From Quillaja saponaria (lineage: Eukaryota > Streptophyta > Magnoliopsida > Fabales > Quillajaceae): 64,000 bases of DNA. Positions 11,896 to 25,896 of this stretch are shown piece after piece. Within the stretch, counting starts at the first letter, position 1. The number at the start of each line of letters is the position of its first letter. The position numbers and the translations under genes are program-made. Location: contig CM055611.1 of assembly GCA_029379385.1 (NCBI GenBank), positions 6,510,001 through 6,574,000 on the forward strand, read 5' to 3'. The notes beneath the pieces were generated by a model that saw only the letters and a program-made list of their open reading frames with translations, ran no database searches and was not told where the DNA came from.

Positions 11896-13797
11896 AATGT
11901 AAACTGAAAGCAAACTAAATAGTCACCAAAGTTGGGTAAATAATTATTAGTTATAAATAATTATAATATTTTTTTTAGTTCCTCTCAATTTTATAAATTA
12001 ATATTTTTTATAAAAATACTATGAAGTTATAGTTCTGATAAGATATTTATGCCACATGTCATCCTATGATTGGTTAGAACCAATTTTGTTATATCATTGT
12101 GAATTAATTTTTTTTATTGAATTAATTTATCTATTTGTTTAAATGTCATTAACATAGGATATAATTTTTTATTAACTATAATTTTTTAATATGTATATCA
12201 ATTGTTAATGAATAAATATATAAATATAAACATTATTTACCCACAATGCTTGTGACACAAAAACTAGTACTATTATAACCATAAGAGATTGCTTATAATG
12301 TTGTCTTTTTTTAATTGCATATAGTAACAATATCATAGAATATTGTTTTTGTCTAATAACCTATTTTATTGTATTGAGAACTTTTAAGGTTACTAGTTTA
12401 TATGTCACGCACGTTACACATGTGTCATATTTATATAACTTTTAAGTTTTTTTTGTTTTTATTTGTTCATGGAGTTCCAACAAAAAAACCACCTCATTGA
12501 GGGTAATGTCAAAATTTTCTATTTCTAGATGCAATTACTTCATTTATTTATTAAGTTATATATATTTAAAAAAAAAAATCTTAAACTACATATATAATAA
12601 AAAGATATATATTTTTTTCTAATTTGACATAATTTTTAAAATTTAGTTATTTTCTTGAATGTTTTAATATTGGAACTGTTGTGTTTTTTTAAGAAAAAAC
12701 TTGTTAGAAATGAAAATTAAGAAAAAAAAAAAAAAAAAAAAAAACCAAAGAGATACAATATTATTTTATAAAATCTCAAGTATAGAACAAGTAATGATTT
12801 GAATCTATATTAACAAATAAAACAGTCAGAGTAAGGATATTTATTAATATTCTAAGTGATACTTTCTTTTCACTATATCAATTTCAGTTATATATACAGT
12901 TAGATGAGTTAAATACAATTCTAATGATGATTGAAAAACAAAAACGAAAATTCTCCAAATTAAATTAGATTTAAATTCGGTTGTTGATTCAAATTAATTA
13001 TTATTATTAAAAACTTATAACTTCAAATAAAAATAATAAAAATCCTAGCTACAACTATTAGAAAGAAAAAGGAAGAAGTGAGATTAAACAATTTAATATA
13101 ATGTTAAATATAATTTTTTTAATTATTGTTAGAGCTCATTATTATTAAAATCTTATTAATAAAAAAAATTACAATCCTATTACTTTTAAGATATAGAAGA
13201 ATTATGAAAGCAATCTTACCACAATTAAGAAAATTATTTATTTTAAATTAAAGGGTTATAAATTAACAAAAAGGGATAAGACTGAAAATTAAAATTTTAT
13301 AAGGGGTATTTTAGAAAATTAAAATATATTTAGTCATTAAGTCACTTTTATATTAAAAATGTATTAGTACAAAAAAAAAAATTATTATTACAATCCTATT
13401 AGTATTAAGATAGAGAATAATTAGAAAAACATTCCTATCACTATGAAAAAGTATTTATGTAAAATTAAATAGTTATAAATTAAACTAAAATGGGATAAGA
13501 ATAAAAATTAATTTTTTATAAGGAGTATTTTAGGAAATGAAAAAAATTCTACCGCTAAGCCACTTTTGTATATAGTATAGATTTAATAAAATATGTCATA
13601 CTTATTAGAACAACTATATTTCCAATCACAAGTTGAATGTGCGTGAATGGTCTAGCATTTTTCATACTACCACATGCCAATGATTTTGATAACAACGTAT
13701 AACGTATTTGTTTGAAGGACACCTTCAAAATTCTAGAATCTACGTGCACATACAATTTAACTTAATTCAATTAAACTTTAAATTTCAAACTAATTAG
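11896..13797. other. AT-rich intergenic stretch
   Basis: Strongly AT-rich, with poly-A runs (about 12721-12744) and a loosely repeated block: gataagactgaaaatta...tttataaggggtattttag at about 13276-13314 recurs diverged at 13495-13533, each after a similar aatcctatta...aagatag stretch. No gene recognised. Confidence 0.5.
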
Positions 13798-14435
13798 GAT
13801 CGATTACATGAATCAGTTATCTCCATTGGCATCAATTTAAGGCGTCACATTTTGTGATGATTGGAACAATCATATCATTTTCAAGAACTTCTATCCATGT
13901 AATTCTTGGTCCCCCTTTACCTCATATAACCTAGTCCACCTACACCAAGTTAGCTCTGCTAACTACAGCATCCATCGGCCACGTTAGATATGTTCAAACC
14001 ATCGTAAGCGATTATTTCTCATTTTCCTTTCAATTGCAATCTCTAACTTCCTACGTATCTCCTTATTTTGTTTTTATTTTATTTTTTTCTTGTATGTCGT
14101 GTCATTTATCTCAACATTCATATCTCAGTTACTCTCATCTTATACGAGTATTGTTTCTTAATTGTCCAATATTCATAACCATACAATATATCCAACCTTG
14201 CAACCGTCTTGTAGAATTTTTCTTTCAATCGATTCAAAATTTTAAGATCACATAAAACGTCCAAAACATTTCATCACTACATCCATCATGCCTTAGTTTT
14301 GTGGCCTATATCATACTTAATTTCACAATCCTTTTTTGTAGGATTGTGATTAAAACTCGGTTTTAGTTGAGCCTCCTCTAGTGTGATTAAAACTTGGTTT
14401 TCGTCTGATTTAAATTAAGATATTTAGATTCGTAT
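13798..14435 (-). mobile_element. RTE-clade LINE 3' fragment
   Basis: This segment follows, in the same order and orientation, the last 600 or so bases of the LINE at 28001-31179. Shared landmarks include the tacatgaatca start, the ccccctttacctc...cctac(ac)accaagtt block, the cttgtatgtc(g/c)tgtcat block and the cctcctctagt end. It is more diverged, with many frame breaks, so it is an older, 5'-truncated copy. Confidence 0.75.
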
Positions 14436-15870
14436 GTAAAATGTTTAATTTATCTAAAGGTCACATCACAGAAATGTCATTCAATTATGCATTATTAGAT
14501 TTATTCCTTTTCTTATTTGCATAATCAATTTGTACATTGCCTTTTAACAATATAAATGTTTGAAGCCAACAGCAAGCGACTTGTCACACCACACACTAAG
14601 GCATGATTGGTTGGAGGAATGGGTAACCAAACCTCCATAATCTTGACTTCAAATCAAAGAAACACATACGACCCTCGACCAAACTAGAGATTAAAAAGAA
14701 AGTTTAGAAAACACAATTTAAATAAAAATGCTTATTTAATGAAATATATATCAATTTAACTAAAAATTTCGGCTGGGGTTTCCTGTAAAGTGGAACATGC
14801 CCAAAATATAAATATAGAAAATCTGGTTACATGAAACCAGTCAACAATATCAACAATACCCACAAGGAGCTCTGCTCTATATTGAACAATAAACAATAAC
14901 CAAAAAACTATTTCACAAAACAAAATCTGACACCCAAAGGCCTAATGTGATTGCAAAACTCTATCTCTTGACTTCAAGTAAATGATCTCGAAGGTATAGC
15001 TTACACCAACAATATTCGGCAAGTCACGTACTCGTCGATGATATATGCTAGGATTCTAATACTAAAAAAAACATAAAACAATGAAATGTGAGTCATAAAG
15101 ACTCAATGAGTGAAAAATATATCCAACGGGTACTAACATCAATCAATACATGAATAGAATACTTATGCCAGATAATTTCAAAATAACATGAATTTTAAAA
15201 CAATTAAATTCCACACATACATAGATATATAAAACGTAAAATTAAACAACACAATTCATGTGATACATTATATAAACAAATCACTTAAAGCATTCAAAGC
15301 ACTTAAAGAGCCAATTAGAGTAACTCAGCACTAGCACACCAAATACATATCATCCCTTTTTTGCTCCCCCACACCAAAAATATACTCCTCACATATCCAT
15401 CATGGGGCTATGTTACTCGAATATCTTTAATCAAATACCAATTAAATAAAGAAAATGTATTGTAGGTGCACCTAGATTCTTTTTCGTATGTAAAATCATT
15501 TCATTGGCCTTTATCAAACACAAACAAAATTTTCACATAAATACACAATACAACAAAACTAATATTAACAACATAGTATTATTATCACTTAATTTAATCA
15601 AGACACTAAATATCTATATTTGAGAACTATATGTATATTTATACACATATACACACAAACACATACATACAACACACTTGTCGCTTCTTCTTGAATGAGC
15701 ACATGTGTTGTTGGCTCAATGATATGTTTTGGAACTAAAAATCATATTTTCAAATATTACTTAATTTATCAACTTCCATGTGTTTCTTGAAACTAAATCC
15801 TTTTAGGTATTTTAACAAATACCTCGTAGGAAATTTGATTCCATCTTATGTATACACATACCAAGAAATC

Positions 15871-16230
15871 TATCACACCTTTAAATAGGAGAATGACCGG
15901 TGGGAGGAATGGGTAACCATACCCCCCGTAACCATGAATACTCAAGTATTATACCTATATAATTTATCAAAACACATGAAAGTTAAGACTACTAAAATAT
16001 TACTGAATTAGAATAAATAATAAATAAATAAAAACTGGAATTGACGATTAAACATAAAACATTTACGGAAAATATTGGCAGGGTTTCCCCATAAAGTGGA
16101 ATATGGACATAACATATACAAACAACTTATTTACAAAGTCAACAATAACTCATAGTATTAGAATATACAGAGGAGCTTTACTCCTAACAAAGTTAACAAT
16201 AACTCATAGTATCAGAATATACAGAGGAGC
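15871..16230 (-). repeat. LTR-1 of family A, truncated, with a 54-bp tandem duplication
   Basis: Matches the first 300 bases or so of LTR-3 (25911-26205), from tatcacacc (a changed tgtcacacc) to cagaggagctt. Inside it, a segment beginning aacaataactcatagta occurs at 16141 and again at 16195. After the second copy the sequence jumps directly into reverse transcriptase coding, so most of the LTR and the 3' half of pol are deleted here. Confidence 0.8.
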
Positions 16231-18113
16231 TTCTTCGGAATATCTTCTTTCTTAATTTGGAGCTGGTGATACCTTGAACGAAGATCAATCTTAGAAAAAC
16301 ACTAAGCTCCCTGCAACTGATCAAATAAGTCATCAATCCTAGGGAGAGGATACTTGTTTTTAACGGTGACTTATTCAACTGCCGATAATTAATACACGGT
16401 CTAAACAAGTCATCCTTCTTTTTAACAAACAAAACATGAGCACCTCAAAGAGATGAACTGGGACAAATGCATCCCTTATCCATAAAATCTTGTAATTGCA
16501 CTTTAAGCTCCTTTAACTCAATAGGAGCCATTCTATAGGGGGAATAGAAATTGGTTAAGCGTGGAGGTAATAACTCAATGCCAAACTCAATCTCCCGATT
16601 GAGAGGAAGCCCTGGAAGCTCTTCAGGAAAAACATCAGAAAACTCCCTCACCACTGGGATATGATCTAAAGGAGAACACTCTAACTAAGTATCCTTGACA
16701 AAAGCTAGATAGGCTTGATGCTTTTTCCTAATAAGCTATCTTGCCCAAATTTGTGAAGTCAAATTGTGAGGAATCTCACTCCGATCCCCTTGAAAAATAA
16801 AAGTCAGCTTGGCTAGAATACTGAACTTAATACTCTTATCATAACTGTCTACCAGATCATGATGATTAGACAATTAATCCATGCCTAGAATCACATTATA
16901 CACTAGCATATTCAGTATGATTAAGTCTGCAGGGTAATTATCATCCCTCACAAGAACTTCACATGATGATATATACCGGTCTGCTAAAATAATTTCTCCC
17001 AATGGAGTTAAGACTCTCTGGAATTTTCTGCACAAGAGAAGCAAAATATGGCGAGATAAAAGAATGAGTGTCTCTTAGATCAAACTATAATTTAGCACTA
17101 ATTGAACAAACCAGCAAATTACCTAATACCACTGTATTAGAAGCCTGTACATCTTAAGTCATCAGAGGATAAACTCGGGCTTGACCTCTACTTGCTGATG
17201 ATGAACCCCTAGAAAAACCACCACACACCCTTGAAGGCCTTGTAGGTGTTGCTGGAACTGGAGGTCTACCCCGAACTGATGAGGAAGTTCTAGCTGAAAT
17301 AGATTGACTTCTCAATAGTGGATAGTCTCTAATATGGTGATCCATTGCTCCGCATTTAAAACATGCACCTTCCCTAATCTACATTGCCCTGTATGCTTAT
17401 TGCCACAAGTAGAGCATGTAGGAAACTCATATGATCAGGGGCTGCTAGATGATCCTCCTTGAAATTGAGCTCCAAAACTTTGCCTCATCCGACTTCTACC
17501 GGGCTAAAAACTTCCTCTGAATGAACCTTGCCCAGAGGTAGATTCACCCCAGGCCTACGTGAACTGCTAGCTCTAGAAGTCGAAGGACCTTCATGCTTTG
17601 CCTTCTTATGACTCTCACGTTCAGACTGTCTCTCCACCATCCTAGTCTCCAATCGGTAAGCAACATCAATAGCCTGAGAATAAGTCGTAGTGTCCGATAA
17701 GAGCACCGATCTGAATAAATAGTCCCTCAGACCATGAACAAATCTCTTCACCTGCATATGCTCTGTAGTTACCAAATTCGGGGAAAAACTGGAGCGGGAA
17801 GGTTTGCCTCTTGCTGAGGCTGAACAGGGGAAGCTACTAGTAGCTGCTCCTGAGCTTGCTGATATTAGGCTAAAATCCCAACTAAGTCACCTACAGTACT
17901 CTGAACACGATCTAATCCATGTACCAACTGCTCCATATTAGAACTAGGAATTATTGCCTAAACTGATTCAGCAGCCTTACCTCGGCCTCTGCCCCTACCG
18001 TGTCCCTATTGACCCCTGCCTCTAACTAGTGGCATATGGGAACCGGTAGATCCCTGATAGGAGCCAGCTTCTTGCTATTCCTCTCGGCCAGCAATATGAT
18101 CACTTCTTTGTAT
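16231..18113 (-). pseudogene. Second, truncated gag-protease-RT region of family A
   Basis: It is colinear with the full internal region at about 23470-25705 and very similar to it. Visible parts, reading from 18113 down: gag start region with ATG changed to ATA (18111-18113); gag motif MQVKRFVHGLRDYLFRSV (about 17750-17700); a zinc-knuckle-like MDHHIRDYPLLRS near 17345; protease and its flanks 16900-17160; and the RT N-terminal part to 16231. Compared with the other copy it lacks about 360 bases of gag between about 17785 and 17790. RT palm, RNase H, integrase and chromodomain are missing. Multiple stops; not functional. Confidence 0.8.
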
Positions 18114-18288
18114 TATATCCAGAACAAGTACAAAAATTTTTTATATACATTTATAGGACAAAGCAAAAGACAATGCCTTTAAATAATCGTAACTTGAAGT
18201 TTCAGGACAAATTATAACACATCACTAAGTCCACATACGCGAACTAAATAATAACATTCCATACTTGCAGTCACAGTCCTCTAACCAA

Positions 18289-18301
18289 GCTCTAATATCA
18301 A
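18289..18301 (-). other. Primer-binding site next to LTR-2 (degraded)
   Basis: The minus strand reads TTGATATTAGAGC two bases after the LTR end. The other copy has TTGGTATCAGAG, complementary to the 3' end of initiator Met-tRNA. Its presence shows that LTR-2 also serves as a 5' LTR for the truncated internal region. Confidence 0.75.
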
Positions 18302-18303
18302 CT

Positions 18304-20924
18304 TGTCACACCCTCAAATAGGAGTATGACTAGTCGAAAGAATGGGTAACCATACCCCCGTAACCCTGAATACTTAAGTATTGTGCATATATAATTTATC
18401 AAAACACATGAAAGTTTGCATAGCACCTAAAGTGATTGCGAGTGTCGTCCCTACTCTCCAAGTGTGCGACTTCAGAGATATACCCTATTGCAGCAAAGTC
18501 AGCAGGTAGCAAATCTTGTAACGACGAATAGTAGTTTCCTGGAAACTAAAAAAAAACAACAACAAAAAGTGAGTCACAAGGACTCAGTGACCAAATTATA
18601 TACCCTTAGGGTACCATCATCAAACAAAACATTTATCATGGCTTAAGTTCATATTTAAATTATTTGTGCACGTACAGAATAAGTATTATCGTATGATCAC
18701 AATTCACATAGTTCACGAATTTCAACATGTCACTCAAATTATTTAAACAACCAAACACATAACAACCAATTTAACAAGCAAAGGGCCAACGAGTAACTCA
18801 GCCCTGCACAACATTTTCTCCCCCCATCTGGCATTTACACACCTGCACAACAAGGTAATTCTCGGTACACAAATCCATCTCACCGGAGCTGAGTACTCTA
18901 TTTAAAAAATAATAATTGTTAGAATCAGAATAACTCATATTAAATATCAAATTCAAATGTCCTATGTGCATTTGGACTTTAGTTTAGAAAATGAAAACCA
19001 TTTTTCAGAAAATTTCAAGTTGTTGGCCCTTATCAATCACATTCAATATCAAACACGTCATTCAATTAATTCACTGAAATAACTTATTTATTTATTTTTC
19101 CCTTATAACACAACAATTCAAATATATGTATATTGCACACAATAATCTAGTAACCATAAAGCACATAATTCACTCACTAGGCTCAAGAATGTGTTTTGTC
19201 AGTCCATCTAGTTTTCGAAGAAGTTGGAATATTCTCGATGTGCTCTGGAGCTAAAAATCATAAACTCATATATTATTTAAAACAATCACCGCATCATATA
19301 GTCAATTCTACAAAATCATCGTCCTATATCAGTATATACATTTAACATTTCACCAAAAAGCTAATTTCTCTTTTTAAGTGTTCTATTTATTATTTTAAAT
19401 AAAGTTATTTTCTTTCATTATTCAAAATTTTAAATTTTATAGTTAATTCATTTAACTTCCATATTATCTTTATTCACCATATAACTAATGGGATACACGT
19501 AAATCAATTCTTGTATAATAATAATATTTAAGTTCTTTGGAGTATTCTACCAAAAAATTAATGTATATACTTCATCCTACACTATATACATAATTTGAGG
19601 TTTGTATACTTAACTATTACCAAGTTTATTACAATTTCACTAATGTGCAGTTCAACATTTAATTGCCATGAACTATCCAAAATAATTTAACTAACTCAAT
19701 TAAACTTTCCTTCCAAGCTTACAATTTAAATCTAATTACTATTATTTTCAATTCATTTACTCCTCCTTCAATTAGTTTTAATTAGTTCTTAATTTAATTT
19801 GTAAGTCCATCAACCCCTAACATGCACACATATGATGACACTAGACACTAGGTAACATTCCTATTTCCCATAACCATATTCAATCACTCAATTTATAACC
19901 CAATTTACCATCAATCCTCTAGTCTACCCTTAACACTTTAAAGTAAATTTTCAGCCAAAGCCACCACCTATTGCTACGGCCCCAAAGTCACGGTTACTAG
20001 GAAGAAAATTCCACCAATTTCAAGAATTGAAAGGGGTAGCAGCTGCAAGCCATCCTACACGGCAAGGCCACCCACTAAAGCTATAACAATTGTGGAAATT
20101 TTTGTGGCTGGGGATCACCTATCCTCATGCCCCATCCAACCTACAATTCCAAACAAAATAGGGCACAAATTGCTATCCCTGCAAACTGAATTTCCATGCC
20201 TTCCCCCATAAATCATGTGGCAGTTTCACCCCTTGGATGGCAACACAAAATAGGGGAGGTAAGAACATGGCAGCAAAGCTGCCTTATGCCGTCTTCTCAA
20301 CCCGCAATCTACCTTCTTTATTCAAACTAAACTAAGTAATTACCAACCACAAATGAAAGGAATGAAAACCCACTCAAGGATTCAAATAAAACCAGCCTAT
20401 TCCTCACAGCAAATTCAGTAATCACCTACAACAAAAGAAGAAATAGAAGGAAGCTGCTACACTTCATGCGTTGCCTTCCACCACGACCATTCACGGCCAA
20501 ACGTCCTTAGCTGAAGATGAATAACAGCCAGACATTTGGCTGAAGTTTGATATGTCGGTGGATAAGGTTGGTCAAGGAAGGTCGGCCACTTATAGGACAA
20601 AAAATCAAAAGGCAATAAAGTGTTGTAAGGAAAGTTATATAATATAATATAATAATAAATACAACATGTGCCCAAAAGTTATATAATTGTATTTTAAATC
20701 TTCTAATTCATGCATATATATATTTTACTTTTTAATCACTTGCTCACTAATTGTATATGTCTACACAACAATGTTAAAATTTTATAATTAAATTTTATAA
20801 AAAAAAATGACTCTTAATATAGTGCAATCTAATTTATACACATATATATATAACTTATTACTTAAATTGTCACAATAATTTACTTATACCATTTTATATT
20901 ACCCATTGGAATATCGATTTAACA
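18304..20924 (-). repeat. LTR-2 of family A (shared, about 2.62 kb)
   Basis: Begins TGTTAAATCG at 20924 and ends GGGTGTGACA at 18304 on the minus strand. It aligns end to end with LTR-3 except for a missing stretch of about 250 bases: the join gaaagtt/tgcatagcacc at about 18416 corresponds to 26022-26268 in LTR-3. It is flanked by a polypurine tract on its right and a primer-binding site on its left, so it is 3' LTR of one unit and 5' LTR of the other. Confidence 0.85.
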
Positions 20925-20937
20925 TTCTTCTCCCCTT
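20925..20937 (-). other. Polypurine tract of family A
   Basis: The minus strand reads aaggggagaagaa immediately before the TGTTAAATCG start of LTR-2, the standard site for plus-strand priming. Confidence 0.8.
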
Positions 20938-20997
20938 AAAAGAAATACGTCTCGAGTTTCAAATGGAGAAATGAGAAGGGTATATTGTTTACCTGAA

Positions 20998-23900
20998 TTA
21001 TTCAAATAAATATGGGTAACATCGTTTCATTTCATTCTTAGACTCCCAAGTGGCTTCTTGTTCTCCATGATGTTGCCATATAACTTTTATCGAAGGAATA
21101 ACCTTCGATCGAAGTTTAGGAGCTTGTCGATCAATAATTTCCACTAGTTGCTCCTCATACGTCAAATCCTTGTCAAACTTGCACTTCTTGAATTCGTAAT
21201 ATATATGATTCATCCGACAAATATTTTTGAAGCATCGACACATGAAATACTGGATGCACTATGTCCAAGTCCGAGGTAATGCTAACTTGTATACCACCGC
21301 TCCAATCCTATCTAGGATTTGAAAAGGCCCAATAAATCTCAGGCTTAGCTTACTTTTCTTACTAAATCTCATTGTGCCTTTAAAAGAAGAAATCTTCAGG
21401 AACACGTGATCACCCACTTCAAATTCTAACAAGTCTTCTATGGTTATCGGCATATGACTTTTGTTGGCTCTGAGCTGTTCGTAATCTATCACGAATCACC
21501 TGAACCTTTTCCACAACATCCTGAATTAATTTTGGCCCCAACAACTGATGGTCGCTTGTCTTAAACTAGCCAACTGGAGATCGATACGTCCTACTATACA
21601 ATGCTTCAAATGGTGCTATCCGAATGCTACTATGATAACTGTTATTATAAGCAAACTCTATTAGTGGAAGGTGTTGATCCCAACTACCTTCAAACTCTAT
21701 CACACAAGCTCGCAACATATCCTCCAAAGTTTGCATCGTTCTCTTGGACTTCCCATCAATTTGAGGATGACAGGCAGTATTGAACAATAACTGAGTACCA
21801 AGAGACTCCTAAAAATATTTCCAGAACGCAGCAGTAAATTGAGCACCCTAGTCAGAAATAATAGAGACTGGTACTTCTTGTAATGAAACAATCTCTTCCA
21901 AATACCGCTTCGCATACTGATGTGCTAAGTAAGTAGTCTTCACTAGAAGAAAATATGTGGACTTTGTCAAACGATCAACAATCACCCAAATAGAATCAAA
22001 ACCCCTAAAAGTCTTAGGAAGTCTCGATACAAAGTCCATAGTAATTTTTTCCCACTTCCATTCCAGAACATCCAGTTTTTGTAACATTCTCGCTGGCCTC
22101 TGATGTTCAGCTTTTGTTGACACACAAGGCAGCTAGAAACAAAATCAGCAACATCTTTCTTCAAACCCTTCCACCAGTAAAATTTTCTTTAGTCCTGATA
22201 CATTTTAGAAGAACCAGGATGCATAACATATGATGAACAATGAGCTGCTTCAAGAATCTTCTTTCTCAATTCCAAATCAGTGGCATAACAATTTGATTAC
22301 CATACCTTAATACTCTTTCACCATCTATCCTGAATTCACCAATAACACCTCGATCACATTTAGCCTTTTCAGCAATTACCTCTGGATCAACTATTTGTGC
22401 TGCCTCTACCGCTTCAACAAAAGTGGACTTCACTTGAACATGAGCTAGTAATATCCCCTGAGGAGACACTTCAAGCTTAATTCCATCAATCATGTATTGT
22501 TGCAATTCTTTAACTACCTAACTACGCATAGCTGTTACATGGGATAAACTACTTATAAACTTCTTGCTTAGAGCATCAACTACCATATTTGCTTTACCTG
22601 GATGACAAGAAATCAAACATTCAAAATCCTCTAGTAGCTCAATCTATCTACATTGCCTCAAATTCAGCTTCTTCTGATAAAAAATGTATTTAAGACTTTT
22701 GTGATTGGTGAAAATCTCAAAAGTCTCACTATACAAGTATTACCTCCATATTTTTAATGCAAAAATTATCACTGCCATCTCAAGATCATGAGTAGGGTAG
22801 TTCACGTCATGCTTTTTTAGCTATTTAAAAGCATATGCTACAACTCTTTCATCCTGCATCAAAACACACCCAAGTCCAATATGAGAAGCATTACAGAATA
22901 CAGTATACTTACCCGTAGTAGAGGGAAGTACAAGAACAAGAGCTGAAGTCAAACAAGTTTTTAACTTTTGAAAGCTTTCTTCATAAGTCTCGGATAACGA
23001 AAATTTAACTCTTTTCTAAGTTTATAGTTAAAGGTGCAGCAATATGAGAGAAATTCTCCATGAACCTCCTGTAATAACCAGCTATACCTAGAAAACTGAG
23101 AATTTTAGAGACATTTGTTGGTCAAGGCCAATTCTGAACTGCCTCGATCTTGCTAGGGTCTACACGAATTCCTTCTTTAGAAATCATGTCTAAGAAAAGT
23201 CACCTAATTTAACCAAAATTCACACTTAGAGAATTTAGCATAAAGCTTATTTTTTATAAGTGTTTGCAATACAATATGAAGATGCTGCTCATGTTCCTCC
23301 TCACTTCGAGAATATACTAGAATGTCGTCAATGAAAACAATAACGAACTGATCTAAGAAAGGTTTAAACACCTGATTCATTAGATCCATGAACATTGTAG
23401 GAACATCAGTACACCTGAAAGACATAACCAAAAATTCATAATGTCTATATCGAGGGCGAAAAGCAGTCTTCAGAATATCTTATTTCTTATTTTCAAGTAG
23501 GTGATACTCCGAATGAAGATCAATCTTAGAAAAGCACTAAGCTCCTTGTAACTGATCAAATAAATCATCAATCCTAGGGATAAGATACTTGTTTTTAACT
23601 ATAACCTAATTCAACTGCCGATAATTAATACACAATCTAAACAAGCCATTCTTTTTTTAACAAACAAAACAAGAGCACCTTAAAGAGATGAACTGGGACA
23701 AATGAATCCCTTATCCAATAAATCTTGTAATTGCACTTTAAACTCTCTTAGCTCAGTAGGAGCCATTCTATAGGGGGAATAGAAATTGGTTAAGTGCAGG
23801 GTAATAACTCAATGCCAAACTCAATCTCCCGATCGGGAAGAAACCCTGGAAGCTCTTCAAGAAAAACATCAAAAAACTCCCTCACCACTAGGATATGATC

Positions 23901-24200
23901 TAAAGGAGCACACTCTAAATGAGTATCCTTGACAAAAAGCTAGATAGGCTTGATGCTTTTTCCTGATAAGCAATCTTGCCCGAATGGCTGAAATTAAATT
24001 GAGAGGAATCTCACTTCGATCCCCTTGAAAAATAAAAGTCGGCATGGCTGGAATACTGAACTTAATACTCTTATCATAATAGTCTACCAGAGCATGATGA
24101 TTAGATAACTAATCCATGCCTAGAATCAAATCATACTTTAGTATATTCAGTATGATTAAGTCTACCAGGTAATTATCATCCCCACAAGAACTTCACATGA
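20998..24200 (-). pseudogene. Family A pol: RT, RNase H, integrase, chromodomain-like
   Basis: Minus-strand frames in order: RT fingers/palm around 23960-23204, with [19 protein letters not shown] (catalytic DD present, about 23340) but [12 protein letters not shown] where MSFGLTNAP is usual; RNase H and tether around 23150-22266; integrase zinc-binding part CLVCQQK (about 22120); integrase core with MDFVSRLPKTFRGFD and VDRLTKS (22040-21950), [20 protein letters not shown] (about 21780) and a conserved [11 protein letters not shown]; then VGDHVFLKIS and LSLRFIGPFQIL (about 21410-21320); and a C-terminal segment DLTYEEQLVEIIDRQ...EATWESKNEMKRCYPYLF ending in a stop at 20998. This order is diagnostic of Tekay-type chromoviruses. 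At least six frame breaks or stops separate the pieces, so it cannot be expressed intact. Confidence 0.85.
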
Positions 24201-24217
24201 CGATATATACCGGTCTG

Positions 24218-25705
24218 TTAAATAATTTCCCCTAACGGAGTTAAGACTTCTAAAGGGACTTCAAGAGGCTCCGGAATTTTCTCCACAAGAGAAGCAAAAT
24301 ATGGTGAGATAAAAGAATGAATGGTTCTTGGATCAAACAATACTTTAGCACTAATTGAACGAACCAGCAAATTACCTGATACCACCGCATTAGAAGCTTG
24401 TACATCTTGAGTCGTCAGAGGATAAACTCGGGCCTGACCTCTACTTGCTAATGACGAACCCCTAGAGAAACCATCACGCACCCTTGAAGGCCTTGTAGAG
24501 GTTTACCCCAAACTGATGAGGAAGTTCCGGCTGAAGTAAACTGACTTCTCAACAGTGGACAGTCTCTAATACGGTGATCCATCGCTTCACATTTAAAACA
24601 CGCACCTGTCTTCAATCTACATTGCTCGTATGCCTATTGCCACAAGTAGAGCATGCAAGAAACTCATATGATTGGGGTCTGCTAGATGATCCTCCTTAAA
24701 ACTGAGCTCCAAAACTTCGCCTCATCTAACTTCTACCCGGCTAAAAACTTCCTCTGAATGAACCTTACCCAAAGATAGATTCACCCCCAGGCCTACGTGA
24801 ATTGCCAGTTCTAGAAGTCGAAGGACCCTCCTACCTTGCCTTCTTATGACTCTCACGTTCCGACTATCTCTCCACCACTCTAGTCTCCAATCGGTAAGCA
24901 GCATCAACAGCCTGAGTATAAGTCGCAGTGTCCAACACAAACACTGATCTGAATAAAAAGTCCCTTAGACTATGAACAAATCTCTTCATTCGCATATGCT
25001 CTGTGGCTACCAAATGTAGGGCAAAAATAGACAACCGAGGAAATCGACTCTCATACTCTGCCACTGACATACCCTCAATCTGAACCAATCGCTCAAAATC
25101 ACGAACATGTTCTAGAAAAGCTCACTAAACTCTGGCCATGCCAGTGGAGTAGGCTCCATCCACCACTGTACTAATATCTTGCATTAATCATAAGCCAAAT
25201 CATATAACTAATAGCTAACCAACTCAATCGCACGAACAAGATCATATTCCAAAGCCATACACAATCTGTCTGACTTCTCTAGGAAAGAATAAGGATCTTG
25301 AGCTAGGTCAACCCCCGAAAACCTCAATGGCTGCATCTTCCTGAAGTCGTGTAGTGTCACAAATATCCCCCGAACCTGCTGAACTGGAGCGAGAGGGTTT
25401 GCCTCTTACTGAGGTTGAATAGGGGAAGCTACTGGTGGTTGCTTCTGAGCCTGCTGTTGTTATGCTAAAATCCCAACTAAGTGACCTACAGTTTGAACAC
25501 GGTCTAATCCCTGTACCAATCGCTCCATATCAAAACTAGGAACTGCTGCCTGAACTGATTCAGCAGCCTTACCATGGCCTCTACCTCTACTGCGTCCTTG
25601 TCAACCCCTTCCTCTAACAGCTGGCATCTAGGGATCGGTAGATCCCTAATAGGAGCCAGCTTCCTGCTGCTCCTCTTGGCCAGCAATACGATCACTTCTT
25701 CTCAT
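24218..25705 (-). pseudogene. Family A gag and protease
   Basis: An ATG at 25703-25705 starts a gag frame (MRRSDRIAGQEEQQEAGS), soon broken by stops. The conserved gag segment is clear at 25088-24864: MSVAEYESRFPRLS, then LVATEHMRMKRFVHSLRDF and YTQAVDAAYRLE. A zinc-knuckle-like region follows at about 24600. The protease (24481-24218) reads VLFDPRTIHSFISPYFASL, where this clade normally has DPGATHSFIS, so the conserved Gly after Asp-Pro is Arg. Gag packages the RNA; protease would process the polyprotein. Frames shift several times; a dead copy. Confidence 0.8.
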
Positions 25706-25896
25706 TATATCTAGAACAAGTACACAAAACTATTAAATACATTTATAGGACAAAGCAAAAGGCAGTGCCTTGAAATAATCATAACTTGAAGTTTCAGGAC
25801 AAATTAGAGCACATCACTAAGTCCACATACGCCTAGGGTAACGTACGCGAACTAAGCAGTAACATTCCATACTTGTAGTCACAATCATCTAACTAT

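Noticed and set aside
14034..14255. Plus-strand open frame with hydrophobic residues
   Set aside because: It is the antisense of the LINE 3' fragment; the same antisense frame appears at 28264-28509 over the intact LINE.
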